Positions 17,092-25,512 of a stretch of 64,000 nt of DNA are shown piece after piece. The notes beneath the pieces were generated by a model. The model was not told the DNA's origin. It worked only from the letters and a program-made list of their open reading frames with translations, and did not search any database. The position numbers and the translations under genes are program-made. How positions within the stretch are numbered: the stretch's first letter is position 1; each line of letters begins with the position of its first letter. The DNA comes from Alkalibacillus salilacus (lineage in GTDB: Bacteria > Bacillota > Bacilli > Bacillales > Alkalibacillaceae): contig NZ_JAUSTQ010000004.1 of the NCBI RefSeq assembly GCF_030812915.1, positions 62,001 to 126,000 of the forward strand, read 5' to 3'.

Positions 17092-17120
17092 TGCAACCGC
17101 TTTTGGCTTTATGACGTCTA
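17092..17120 (+). promoter_or_regulatory. ECF-type autoregulatory promoter
   Basis: TGCAAC (17092-17097), a 17-nt spacer and CGTCTA (17115-17120) match the Bacillus ECF pattern TGAAAC-N16/17-CGTC closely. The extended -10 CGTCTAATAAGTA is identical to that of the other ECF operon at 3898-3910. It lies 28 bp upstream of the sigma gene, fitting autoregulation. Confidence 0.65.
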
Positions 17121-17147
17121 ATAAGTAAAACAGAAAGGAGGCTCGTT

Positions 17148-17732
17148 ATGTCGGTTTCTGAATTAGCTGCACTAGAAAAAGAATCATTAACCGAACAAGA
17201 CCGGCTCGACATCTTGGATTATTGCATGCAATTTTACGGGTCTGATATTAAACGTGTCGTGCTTTCATATGTGAATAACGAAGCCGATGCAGAAGACGTG
17301 ACACAAGATGTATTTATTACGGTCTATCAAAAGATTGATCAATTTAACCAACAATCACAATTAAAAAGTTGGCTCTTTCGGATTGCGATTAATAAAAGCA
17401 AAGACCATTTGCGTTCGTTCAAACAACGACAACAACGAATTCGAGATAAATTGATGCAGTCAGCACAAAAAGATTCAATTGAAACCAAAACACCTGAATC
17501 TATTTCAGTAGAAGCTGATGAAAATGAGTTATTACTACAACGCGTGTATCAATTATCAGGAAAGTATAAAGAAGTGATTATTTTATATTATTTTGAGCAA
17601 CTATCCGTACAAGAGATTGCATCAATTTTAGACACGAAATCCAATACAATTAAGGCTCGGTTAAAACGAGGACGAGAAAGACTCAAAACCATTATCGAGT
17701 CTGGAGGTGAAGAAAATGGATCAAAAGCTTAA
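17148..17732 (+). CDS. ECF-type RNA polymerase sigma factor
   Basis: A 194-residue group 4 sigma factor. An N-terminal extension of about 20 residues precedes region 2, with NEADAEDVTQDVFITVYQK and LKSWLFRIAINKSKDHLRSF for core and -10 contacts. Region 4 has YKEVIILYYFEQLSVQEIA and the helix-turn-helix NTIKARLKRGRERLKTII. It resembles the SigX/SigM/SigV branch, but the exact orthologue cannot be set by eye. AAAGGAGG precedes the ATG. The anti-sigma gene begins inside its last codons, and a promoter of its own predicted type lies upstream. Confidence 0.92.
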   Translation: MSVSELAALEKESLTEQDRLDILDYCMQFYGSDIKRVVLSYVNNEADAEDVTQDVFITVYQKIDQFNQQSQLKSWLFRIAINKSKDHLRSFKQRQQRIRDKLMQSAQKDSIETKTPESISVEADENELLLQRVYQLSGKYKEVIILYYFEQLSVQEIASILDTKSNTIKARLKRGRERLKTIIESGGEENGSKA

Positions 17733-19152
17733 AGACTTACGTGAAACTTATCGAAATCAAACATCGTTTACGAATCATGATCGTAAACAAGTTCTAGCTA
17801 AGTTAAATGAACCGAAGCGGAAAGAAAAACAGCCAATGTTTCCGTTAAAAGTGATTATTCCACTTGCGGCAGCCTTACTATTGATGTTCACCATATTTGC
17901 AAGCTTAGCAACTGATGACAGTCCGAATACAGCCAATGAAGGTGAAGAAGAAACCACTACGGCACCTGAAGGCAATCCTGATGTCGAAGGGTATGTCGTT
18001 GAAGAAGAAGATACCCGAATTCTTGTAACAGGTAGTGAGCAGAATGAAAACGGCCAATACCCTGCCACTTGGTACTCTGATGTAGAGGAAGATGTTCAAT
18101 TAGGTGATGAAGTCCGTGTATGGCATTCTGATTTAGCAGAATCATATCCTTCACAAGGTGAAGCTGATCACCTAGAAGTTGTTGAATCAAGTGAACAATC
18201 CGATATGTCGCAGCAAGAAGCTTTAGCCTCAGCCTTACGTACTATTGAGGACTACACGGTTAAAGTGGTGAGTAACGTTGAATTATTAAGTGAGGACGGT
18301 TTCTGGTCAATCAATATTCAAGATGCTGGAATGGAAGACCAATCCGCCAGTTTCTCAATCGCAGTCGATGGTTCTAGTGTCAGTACCACTTATGGTGAAA
18401 ATCAATCATTACGTGGTGCAGAACAAGTTCAACTTGACTTATCCTTATCACAATTAATTAATGACGACTATAGCAGTGTTAACTATCAAGGATTTGAAGT
18501 CGAAGAACAAATGCTAACGATAAACCTTGATAACGCAGGTAGTATCGACCAAGATGCCTTAGTTGATGACATTGGCAATATCGTATTCGAATACGACTCA
18601 ATCGAAGCTATGACAGTGAATTTTAGTGACCAGAGCATGACAGTATCACGCTCAGAACAAAATCAAGACGAAAGTGAATCCAACTCAGATGAATCGAGCT
18701 CTGAACAGTCTGAATCAGAAGAACAAACGGACTCCCCTCCAGAACCAAATATAGAAGATTTATTGAATGAGTATCACGCTGCTGAAGATCGAATAATGGA
18801 GACTGAAGAAGGTGAGAGCCATCGCTTAGCTCATTACGACAGCAAAGAAGAGATTGTTAACGACTTAAACGACACATTATCTCAATCACACATCGACTAC
18901 CTGTTTGAAACATTCATTGTTGAAGAAGATATTACGAGTGACGCATCAGAAGGCTTGTATATTCGTCCAACAGGTGGTGACACACGAATCAACCTCGGAG
19001 AAGACTATCAAGTTGAACAACCGTCTGATACGACTTATCGTGTTACTCAAGAAATAGACAATGAACTCTCAGGCCACGTTCGAGTCATTTATAACATTAG
19101 CTATCAAGATGATAACTGGATTTTAGAAAACGTTGATTACGAACAACTATAA
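17716..19152 (+). CDS. Membrane-anchored anti-sigma factor with long acidic external region
   Basis: A 478-residue single-pass protein. A cytoplasmic region (1-44) precedes a transmembrane helix at about residues 45-66 (VIIPLAAALLLMFTIFASLA). The external part contains a YVVEEEDTRILVT segment resembling DUF3221-type domains, a GerMN-like middle, a Ser/Glu/Gln-rich linker near residue 310-340, and a C-terminal NTF2-like-looking domain. The ATG at 17716 has GGAGG 8 nt upstream and overlaps the sigma stop by 17 bp, so translation is coupled. It is the likely anti-sigma partner; the signal is unknown. Confidence 0.75.
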   Translation: MDQKLKDLRETYRNQTSFTNHDRKQVLAKLNEPKRKEKQPMFPLKVIIPLAAALLLMFTIFASLATDDSPNTANEGEEETTTAPEGNPDVEGYVVEEEDTRILVTGSEQNENGQYPATWYSDVEEDVQLGDEVRVWHSDLAESYPSQGEADHLEVVESSEQSDMSQQEALASALRTIEDYTVKVVSNVELLSEDGFWSINIQDAGMEDQSASFSIAVDGSSVSTTYGENQSLRGAEQVQLDLSLSQLINDDYSSVNYQGFEVEEQMLTINLDNAGSIDQDALVDDIGNIVFEYDSIEAMTVNFSDQSMTVSRSEQNQDESESNSDESSSEQSESEEQTDSPPEPNIEDLLNEYHAAEDRIMETEEGESHRLAHYDSKEEIVNDLNDTLSQSHIDYLFETFIVEEDITSDASEGLYIRPTGGDTRINLGEDYQVEQPSDTTYRVTQEIDNELSGHVRVIYNISYQDDNWILENVDYEQL

Positions 19153-19157
19153 CACTT

Positions 19158-19194
19158 AAGAATCTGCCATCCTAATTGGCAGATTCTTTTTTAT
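19158..19194 (+). terminator. Terminator of the second ECF sigma operon
   Basis: A perfect 12-bp stem AAGAATCTGCCA/TGGCAGATTCTT with a 7-nt loop and TTTT tail, 5 bp after the anti-sigma stop. Confidence 0.9.
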
Positions 19195-19198
19195 TTTA

Positions 19199-19548
19199 AG
19201 CTTTGATAAAGTCCGTTGTTGATATTGTGATCCGCTACCGGTGGACGCTTTCCGCAGGCACGGCTCAAGCCAGGCAACTACATCGAATAAGCTTCTTTGG
19301 AACTTGCACCGAGGAAGCCTACTTCGAAGCGTTGACTTGCAGACGCAGGTGCATCCCTCGGCCAAAAATCGTGGCCTTCAGGGTCTCGAGACTCGTGCTA
19401 TTCCTGTGACGGCCCGGACGGCCTAATGTCAACGTTGGTCACAGGACGTGACCGATTTTAGTCGACCAGAAGTCGCCACCTTCACTTCTCACAATACAAC
19501 AACTCAGTGCTAAATTAATTGAAATCAACACTAAACTTTAACAGAACC
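19199..19548 (+). repeat. Non-coding inverted-repeat element, copy 1 (long form, about 350 bp)
   Basis: Both ends match the inverted second copy at 38044-38251: the start has AAAGTCCGTTGTTGATATTG and the end CTAAACTTTAACAGAACC. The two ends are imperfect inverted repeats of each other. The core GTCTCGAGACTCGTGCTATT is shared exactly. This copy carries roughly 140 bp of extra internal sequence made of further inverted repeats, for example CCTGTGAC and GTCACAGG. No credible protein is encoded, and GC content is clearly higher than the flanks. Similar repeats are, to my recollection, widespread in Bacillaceae; it behaves like a MITE. The 19153-19660 gap holds nothing else recognised. Confidence 0.8.
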
Positions 19549-19660
19549 TTATTTCATAGATTTCATATTACTGTTACCTGCCAATTGCCATGTGATAAGA
19601 TAGAGTATATTTCTAAGCTATATTTTCTCTCATCATTGTAGCAATCACGGAGGCTATCAT

Positions 19661-21391
19661 ATGCGTTATATTTTTTCATACTTAACACCGTACTATTTCC
19701 ATATGATCATCGCTTGGAGTCTGATGTTAATCGAATTATCAGTCGAGCTAATGTTGCCATTTTTCCTCGGCAAAATGGTTGATAATGGCATTATCACCCA
19801 AGACCTAAATGTCGTCATATTCTGGGGGTCAATCATGATTGGGCTTGCTATTTTATCTTTTATAGCAGGAATCGGGAACTCCTTCTATTCATCCCATGTA
19901 ACCTATAAATTTGGTTATGATATTAGAGGCTACTTATTTGATAAAGTCCAATCTTTTTCGTTTAAAAATCTAAACGAACATCCGACATCGACCTTAATCA
20001 CTCGTTTCACCAATGATATTAGACAAATTCAAAGCGGGCTCTTCTTAGCTTTAAGAATTATGTTCCGTGCGCCACTATTAGTTATTGGTGGCATTACTAT
20101 GTCATTTATCGTAAACTGGCGGATCGCGCTCATCTTCCTAATATCCGTCCCTATTCTCATCTTACTGCTAGGAATCATTGTAAAAATCAGTAGCCGACTC
20201 TTTACTAAAGTCCAAGGTTATTTAGATAAAGTGAATCGTGTGATGCAGGAAAATCTGAGTGGCATTCGATTGATTAAAGCTTTTCTAAGAAGTCGACATG
20301 AAAAAAACCGTTTTGTAACAGCTAATACTCACCTAATGAATGAAACGAAAACAGCCTTTCGTGTGATAGAAGCATCCTCTCCGATTCTATTATTAATTAT
20401 GAACTTGAGCCTTTTGTTCATTCTTTGGTTTGGTTATGAGGAAGTCAATCAAAATAATGCTCAAGTGGGTGAAGTTGTTTCGATTATTAACTATGCGCTA
20501 CGTGTATCACTTGCGATGAATATGTTTGGCTTTTTAACCAGAGCATTCGCTCGTGCCAAGGCTTCTTCAGAACGTTTAGAACACGTTTTTACAACAGAGG
20601 TCGATTTACTTGAAGACCCATCAGTCGACCAGAATCAAAATATCACGACAGGTAAGATTCAGTTTGATCAGGTATCCTTTCGCTATCCGACTAATCATGA
20701 ATATGTCTTAGAAGATATTAATCTCAATATTGATCCGCAAGAAAAGGTGGCGATTCTCGGGGCAACAGGGTCAGGCAAATCAACATTGTTTCAATTGATT
20801 CCGCGTTTATATGATACAAGTGAGGGACAATTATATATTGATCATCATCCAGTTCAATCTTATTCATTCGATCAATTAAGGCAATCAATTGGTTACGTTC
20901 CGCAAGATCCACTCTTATTCACAGGGTCAGTCTTTCACAATATTGCTTGGGGGAAAAATGGCGCATCACTTGAAGATGTTCAACAAGCAGCCCAAGATGC
21001 GCAAATTCACGATACAATAGCAGCATTACCAGACGGTTATCAAACGAAAATCGGTCAAAAAGGGGTGAACCTCTCTGGTGGTCAGAAACAACGCATTTCT
21101 ATTGCCCGAGCACTTATCCGTAAACCGACGATTCTCATGCTTGATGACAGCACCAGCGCGTTAGACTTAAAAACAGAAGCCAAACTACTCAACGCTATTG
21201 ATCATTATCAGTGTACGACTTTGATTGTGACTCAAAAAATCTCAACAGCTATGAATGCTGACCGTATTTTACTCTTTGATGAAGGTCAATTACTTGCTGA
21301 AGGCACCCACGACAGCCTATTGCAACACTCTGCCATGTATCAACAAATTGTTGAGTCACAATTCGGAGAGGAAGAGCGCCATGAGTCTTAA
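19661..21391 (+). CDS. Heterodimeric ABC exporter, subunit with degenerate site (YfiB-like)
   Basis: A 576-residue half-transporter: six transmembrane helices (residues 1-310) then an ATPase domain. Walker A is GATGSGKST, the signature LSGGQ is intact, but the Walker B end reads MLDDSTSALD, with Asp replacing the catalytic Glu, and the H-loop His is Gln in VTQKIST. This is the pattern of the non-hydrolytic subunit of heterodimeric exporters such as BmrCD, LmrCD and TM287/288. The next gene overlaps it by 11 bp and supplies the partner. It is probably a multidrug or lipid-linked exporter; substrate unknown. Confidence 0.9.
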   Translation: MRYIFSYLTPYYFHMIIAWSLMLIELSVELMLPFFLGKMVDNGIITQDLNVVIFWGSIMIGLAILSFIAGIGNSFYSSHVTYKFGYDIRGYLFDKVQSFSFKNLNEHPTSTLITRFTNDIRQIQSGLFLALRIMFRAPLLVIGGITMSFIVNWRIALIFLISVPILILLLGIIVKISSRLFTKVQGYLDKVNRVMQENLSGIRLIKAFLRSRHEKNRFVTANTHLMNETKTAFRVIEASSPILLLIMNLSLLFILWFGYEEVNQNNAQVGEVVSIINYALRVSLAMNMFGFLTRAFARAKASSERLEHVFTTEVDLLEDPSVDQNQNITTGKIQFDQVSFRYPTNHEYVLEDINLNIDPQEKVAILGATGSGKSTLFQLIPRLYDTSEGQLYIDHHPVQSYSFDQLRQSIGYVPQDPLLFTGSVFHNIAWGKNGASLEDVQQAAQDAQIHDTIAALPDGYQTKIGQKGVNLSGGQKQRISIARALIRKPTILMLDDSTSALDLKTEAKLLNAIDHYQCTTLIVTQKISTAMNADRILLFDEGQLLAEGTHDSLLQHSAMYQQIVESQFGEEERHES

Positions 21392-23213
21392 ACAAAAACT
21401 ATTAGAGCCGTTTCAATATGAAAAAATTGATTTAAGTGAAGCTAATCAGTCATCAGCAGGACGAAAACCAAAAGTCCGTAATTGGAAAGGGACGATTAGC
21501 CGTATTTGGTTTTATTTGTGGCGTCAAAATTGGCTATTACTTAGTGTCATGGTTCTCGTCATGTTTAGCGCAGCCTTTTCCATTCTTGGGCCTTATTTAA
21601 TTGGTCGTGGTGTTGATGATTATATCGTTGACCGTCAATCAGATGGGTTTATGACATTTATTCTTATTTTACTTGTGATTTATCTTAGTTACTCGATTAC
21701 GATTTTTACGCAAAACTTCCTTATGATTGGTATTGCTCAAAACGCTGTTTATCGTTTGCGTTCTCAATTATTTAATCAATTACATGAGCTACCGATTTCA
21801 TTTTTTGATAAGCGTCAGTATGGTGAAATCATGAGTCGTGTGACAAATGATGTCGATAATATCAGTAACACATTAAATCAATCGTTTATTCAAATATTTC
21901 AAAGCATCTTAACCCTTGTTGGAACTGTCAGCGTTATGCTTTATTTAAGTCCGCCATTAACGCTCGTTACCTTAACCATTGTGCCTTTACTCGTGATCGG
22001 AATTAAATGGATCACGAAACGAACCAGACCTTTATTTAAAATCCAACAAAATCGTATTGGTGAATTAAATGGCTTTGTTGAGGAGACGATTTCTGGTCAG
22101 CCGATTGTGAAAACATTCTCCCAAGAAAATCGGGTCATCCGTGAATTCGAGGCCAAAAATAACGCCGTTATGCATTCCAGTTACTGGGCGTCTGTCTTTT
22201 CTGGTTTCATTCCTAAAGTATTAAATATGCTGAACTCGTTAAGCTTTGCCCTTATTGCCTTTGCCGGCAGTATTTTCGCATTAAATGATATGGTCACAGT
22301 TGGTACAATCGTGATCTTCACAGAATTAGCACGTCAATTTACACGTCCATTAAATGAACTCGCTAATCAATTTAACCAATTATTAACCGCAGTAGCAGGT
22401 GCAGAACGTGTTTTTGACATCATAGATGAAGAAAGCGAGGAAAAGGACGAGACTCATGCGATTGGTATTGATGAACCTCGTGGCGACATCACATTTGATC
22501 ATGTTCATTTTGCCTATGATAACGAAAAAGTATTAGACGATGTCTCTTTTCAGGTCGAAGCTGGTAGTATGGTAGCCCTTGTCGGTCATACTGGTGCAGG
22601 TAAAACGACAATCATTAACCTATTATCTCGATTTTATGAATACGATCAAGGCCGAATACTACTAGACGAAACCGACATAAAAGATATAAAACGATCAAGC
22701 TTGCGCCAATATATGGGCTTTGTCTTACAAGATGCTTATTTATTCGAAGGAACGATTCGTGACAATATCCGTTACGGGCGATTAGATGCAACAGATGAAG
22801 AAGTCACCCAAGCGGCTAAACTTGCCAACGCACATGAATTTATCGCGGGGTTACCTGATCAATATGACACCGTGCTTGATCAAGATGGTAGTGGGATTAG
22901 CCAAGGCCAGAAACAATTAATAACGATTGCGCGTGTAATCTTATCTGATCCAAAAATATTGGTGTTAGACGAAGCAACAAGCAGCATAGATACGGTAACC
23001 GAAATTAAGATTCAACAAGCCATGCGCCAATTAATGCAAGGTCGTACGAGTATCGTCATTGCTCATCGTCTTAATACGATACGCCATGCAGACCAAATTA
23101 TTATGTTTGAAAATGGCAAAGTGATTGAGAAAGGTTCACACAAGGAATTAATTCAACAAAACGGTCATTATGCAGATTTACACCAAGCTCAACTCAACAA
23201 CCAAGCTCAATAA
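21381..23213 (+). CDS. Heterodimeric ABC exporter, catalytic-site subunit (YfiC-like)
   Basis: A 610-residue half-transporter with a 50-residue N-terminal extension, six transmembrane helices and an ATPase domain. Walker A is GHTGAGKTT, Walker B ends VLDEATSSID with the catalytic Glu, and the H-loop His is present in IAHRLNT. Its own signature is altered to ISQGQ. In the dimer this altered signature faces the degenerate Walker site of the first subunit, giving one active and one inactive ATP site. Start at ATG 21381, translationally coupled to the previous stop. Lengths fit Bacillus YfiB/YfiC. Confidence 0.9.
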   Translation: MSLKQKLLEPFQYEKIDLSEANQSSAGRKPKVRNWKGTISRIWFYLWRQNWLLLSVMVLVMFSAAFSILGPYLIGRGVDDYIVDRQSDGFMTFILILLVIYLSYSITIFTQNFLMIGIAQNAVYRLRSQLFNQLHELPISFFDKRQYGEIMSRVTNDVDNISNTLNQSFIQIFQSILTLVGTVSVMLYLSPPLTLVTLTIVPLLVIGIKWITKRTRPLFKIQQNRIGELNGFVEETISGQPIVKTFSQENRVIREFEAKNNAVMHSSYWASVFSGFIPKVLNMLNSLSFALIAFAGSIFALNDMVTVGTIVIFTELARQFTRPLNELANQFNQLLTAVAGAERVFDIIDEESEEKDETHAIGIDEPRGDITFDHVHFAYDNEKVLDDVSFQVEAGSMVALVGHTGAGKTTIINLLSRFYEYDQGRILLDETDIKDIKRSSLRQYMGFVLQDAYLFEGTIRDNIRYGRLDATDEEVTQAAKLANAHEFIAGLPDQYDTVLDQDGSGISQGQKQLITIARVILSDPKILVLDEATSSIDTVTEIKIQQAMRQLMQGRTSIVIAHRLNTIRHADQIIMFENGKVIEKGSHKELIQQNGHYADLHQAQLNNQAQ

Positions 23214-23249
23214 ATGCTTGGTGATCCCGTTGAATCATCATTCACATAT

Positions 23250-23353
23250 AAAAAACCCGATTGATTTAATTATAGGATTAGTCAGCAGACAGTTTTCTTT
23301 CAAAATGTCTGCTGGGTGAGAGCCATTTATCCTACATAAATCATTCGGGTTTT
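23250..23353. terminator. Nested three-tier hairpin between convergent genes
   Basis: Three stems are nested: AACCCGATTGATTT with AAATCATTCGGGTT (14 bp, one mismatch), TAGGAT/ATCCTA, and AGCAGACA/TGTCTGCT around a 14-nt loop. T-rich tails occur on both strands, so it can terminate the ABC exporter operon and the convergent small gene. It is unusually long for a terminator. Confidence 0.65.
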
Positions 23354-23378
23354 AAATTCATAACTGCCACAATAAACC

Positions 23379-23645
23379 TTATGATTGTTCATCTTCTGGG
23401 ATTGATCCGTTTAATTTTCTAATATCACGATGTAGCATCATCAATAACCCCGTAACCATAAACCCTATACTTAAAAAATATGGGACATTCACCATACCTG
23501 CTTCCATAACACGACTAAATCTACCTGAGGCTCCAGTAAAACCACCTAAATCAGGCACAATATTAGCAATCGCAAGGTGCATAAGTCCAAACAACAAGAC
23601 CCCTGATACAAATAAAACTGTGCCCAAAATTTCAACCCTATTCAA
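23379..23645 (-). CDS. Small two-helix membrane protein, unrecognised
   Basis: A protein of about 88 residues with two hydrophobic helices (VEILGTVLFVSGVLLFGLMH and VPYFLSIGFMVTGLLMMLH) and a charged tail. I do not recognise the family. A TTG at 23645 has AAAGG 9 nt upstream and is my choice; ATG codons 21-24 bp further upstream lack a ribosome binding site but cannot be excluded. The gene is flanked by the nested terminator and by the promoter region of the TrpF-like gene on the other strand. Function unknown. Confidence 0.5.
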   Translation of the reverse strand: MNRVEILGTVLFVSGVLLFGLMHLAIANIVPDLGGFTGASGRFSRVMEAGMVNVPYFLSIGFMVTGLLMMLHRDIRKLNGSIPEDEQS

Positions 23646-23827
23646 TTCCCTCACCCTTTCTATCATCATGACTTATATGATATTTATATTAACATATTTT
23701 TCAAATATTTCAGATAATACTATTCAAGTTTTCCGTTGTCCAATACTTCATGATTAAATATTCCGAAAATTATTGCTATAATAGATATAAATAACTTATG
23801 AGCAGTGCTTAAAAAGGGGGATGATTC

Positions 23828-24517
23828 ATGAAAGTACAAATCTATGAAATACGATCAATTAAAGATGCGCAAAAGGCTGTTGAAGCAGGAGCTGATCACC
23901 TAGGCATCCCGTATGATCAAGATCCGACTTACCCTGGTCACCTTACATGTGAAGAAGCAATGGATGTTTTTGAATCTATTCCTTCTAACATTGTAAAGAT
24001 CGGCTTAACTATTTCAGAAGATATTCATCATATTCGACAGAATCTAAAAACTGTCATGCCAAATGTTCTTCATCTTTCTGGTAATATCGAGGCCATTTTA
24101 CCTGAAGAGATTGAGCGACTAAAACAAGATTTTAAACCATTAAAAATTATGCAAGCGATTCCCGTCTACGCTGACCAAGATTTGGCCAGCCAAAAAGCAC
24201 TTGATTATGTAAGACGTTATGAGCATGTTTCAGACTATTTTTTAATCGATACAAAATCACATTCAGAAGATGTAATCGGAGCAACTGGTACTATACATGA
24301 TTGGCAGATTGACCGAGCTATCATTGAATCAACAGATGTCCCCTGCATTATAGCGGGTGGTCTTTCGAGTGAAAATGTCCAAGAAGCGATCCGTATCTCC
24401 AGACCATACGGCGTCGATTCATTCACTTCAACCAATGAAGACAATCCGATTGATGAAAAACATATTAAAAGTATCGAAAAAATACGCGCATTTGTGGAGG
24501 CGGCTCACAATGCTTAA
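23828..24517 (+). CDS. TrpF-like TIM-barrel protein lacking the catalytic cysteine
   Basis: A 229-residue protein resembling phosphoribosylanthranilate isomerase. The C-terminal half carries FLIDTKS, GATGTIHDWQ and CIIAGGLSSENVQEAI, matching TrpF strands 6-8 and the phosphate-binding loop. At the N-terminus, where genuine TrpF reads KICGI, it reads QIYEI, so the catalytic general-base Cys is Tyr; the Asp partner is kept. A real trpF lies at 62 kb in the trp operon. The protein therefore probably isomerises or binds another phosphorylated sugar derivative. It is translationally coupled to a PfkB kinase. TATAAT upstream at 23777 may be its -10. Confidence 0.8.
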   Translation: MKVQIYEIRSIKDAQKAVEAGADHLGIPYDQDPTYPGHLTCEEAMDVFESIPSNIVKIGLTISEDIHHIRQNLKTVMPNVLHLSGNIEAILPEEIERLKQDFKPLKIMQAIPVYADQDLASQKALDYVRRYEHVSDYFLIDTKSHSEDVIGATGTIHDWQIDRAIIESTDVPCIIAGGLSSENVQEAIRISRPYGVDSFTSTNEDNPIDEKHIKSIEKIRAFVEAAHNA

Positions 24518-25466
24518 TCAAAACTCTTATGTCTTAGTGATTGGCGATGCAGGTGTAGATATAGTCGTTCATTTACCAGAATTCGATGAAAATGGAAAGG
24601 CAGACTTTAAAGAGCCCTTTTTACTTGGAGGTGGCACTTCAGCTAATACAGCTGTTGCCCTAAGTAGATTAGCGATGAGTACATCTTTTCTAGGTACCAT
24701 AGGTGATGATGCACAAGGTAAACAAGTCATTGAAGACTTTAAACAGGAAGGCGTTAATATCGATCACTTAATCGTCAATAATGATCTGAATACATTTTCA
24801 ACATTTGCCTTTATTGATGAAAATGGTGAGCGGCACCCTTATATTTGGCCTAAACGTGATTTAGCTTTTCAATCGTTAAATCGTGATCAAATTAAAGACA
24901 ACATTTTTCAAAACGTTTCATGGGTCCATTCATCAGGCATTTCAATGCTTGAAAATACATCAGCTCGACAAACAATCTTATCACTATTTAAAGAAGCGAA
25001 AGAGTTGGGGTTAACAACCTCATTCGATTTAAATTTAAGAGTGGACGATGAATTTGATCCAGATTACCACCAGGCGATCATAGAGACTATTCAACACAGT
25101 GATTATATCCTTGGTTCAGGCGAGAATGAATTCCATTATCTATCCCCTGAACAGCACTGGTTAGACACCATTAAGCAATTAGTATCAGCAAACCAAACCT
25201 TTATCGCACGTATGGGAGACCAAGGATCATTAGCCGTACAGCAATCAAATACTATTGAAGCTTCAGGCTTCCCGATTCAAGTAGTGGATACACTTGGTGC
25301 AGGGGATATCTTTAATGCTGGTTTTATCTACGCTTGCATGAAGGGTTATTCTACAGAAGAGAGTCTTAAATACGCCAATGCCACGGCTGCATTTAGTGTC
25401 AATAAAGAAGGCGCCCGTTCATCTCCAACAATCGATGAGCTGGAAAAATTCTTATCTACTTATTGA
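24510..25466 (+). CDS. PfkB-family carbohydrate kinase
   Basis: A 318-residue sugar or nucleoside kinase of the ribokinase family. The first signature is GGGTSANTAVALSRL, with the substrate-binding VIGDAGVDIV at the N-terminus; the second is VVDTLGAGDIFNAGF, which contains the anion hole and catalytic Asp. It ends with a typical ATP-binding region. Start ATG 24510 overlaps the stop of the TrpF-like gene (ATGCTTAA) and has TGGAGG upstream, so both are made together. The substrate is unknown; the coupling suggests a phosphorylated sugar made by one enzyme and used by the other. Confidence 0.88.
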   Translation: MLNQNSYVLVIGDAGVDIVVHLPEFDENGKADFKEPFLLGGGTSANTAVALSRLAMSTSFLGTIGDDAQGKQVIEDFKQEGVNIDHLIVNNDLNTFSTFAFIDENGERHPYIWPKRDLAFQSLNRDQIKDNIFQNVSWVHSSGISMLENTSARQTILSLFKEAKELGLTTSFDLNLRVDDEFDPDYHQAIIETIQHSDYILGSGENEFHYLSPEQHWLDTIKQLVSANQTFIARMGDQGSLAVQQSNTIEASGFPIQVVDTLGAGDIFNAGFIYACMKGYSTEESLKYANATAAFSVNKEGARSSPTIDELEKFLSTY

Positions 25467-25475
25467 TTAAAGATC

Positions 25476-25512
25476 AGCACTGCTAGTATGCTCATCTTCT
25501 AGCAGTGCTTTA
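25476..25512 (+). terminator. Terminator of the TrpF-like/PfkB operon
   Basis: An 11-bp stem AGCACTGCTAG/CTAGCAGTGCT with a 12-nt loop and a short TT tail, 9 bp after the kinase stop. Confidence 0.7.

Noticed and set aside
19203-19426. Open reading frames inside the copy-1 repeat (about 60-70 codons, several frames)
   Set aside because: They lie in a non-coding repeat whose other copy lacks them, have no ribosome binding site, and overlap each other on both strands.
21255-21380. Longer start for the second ABC subunit
   Set aside because: It lies within the first subunit's coding region and lacks family similarity; the ATG overlapping the previous stop is typical for coupling.
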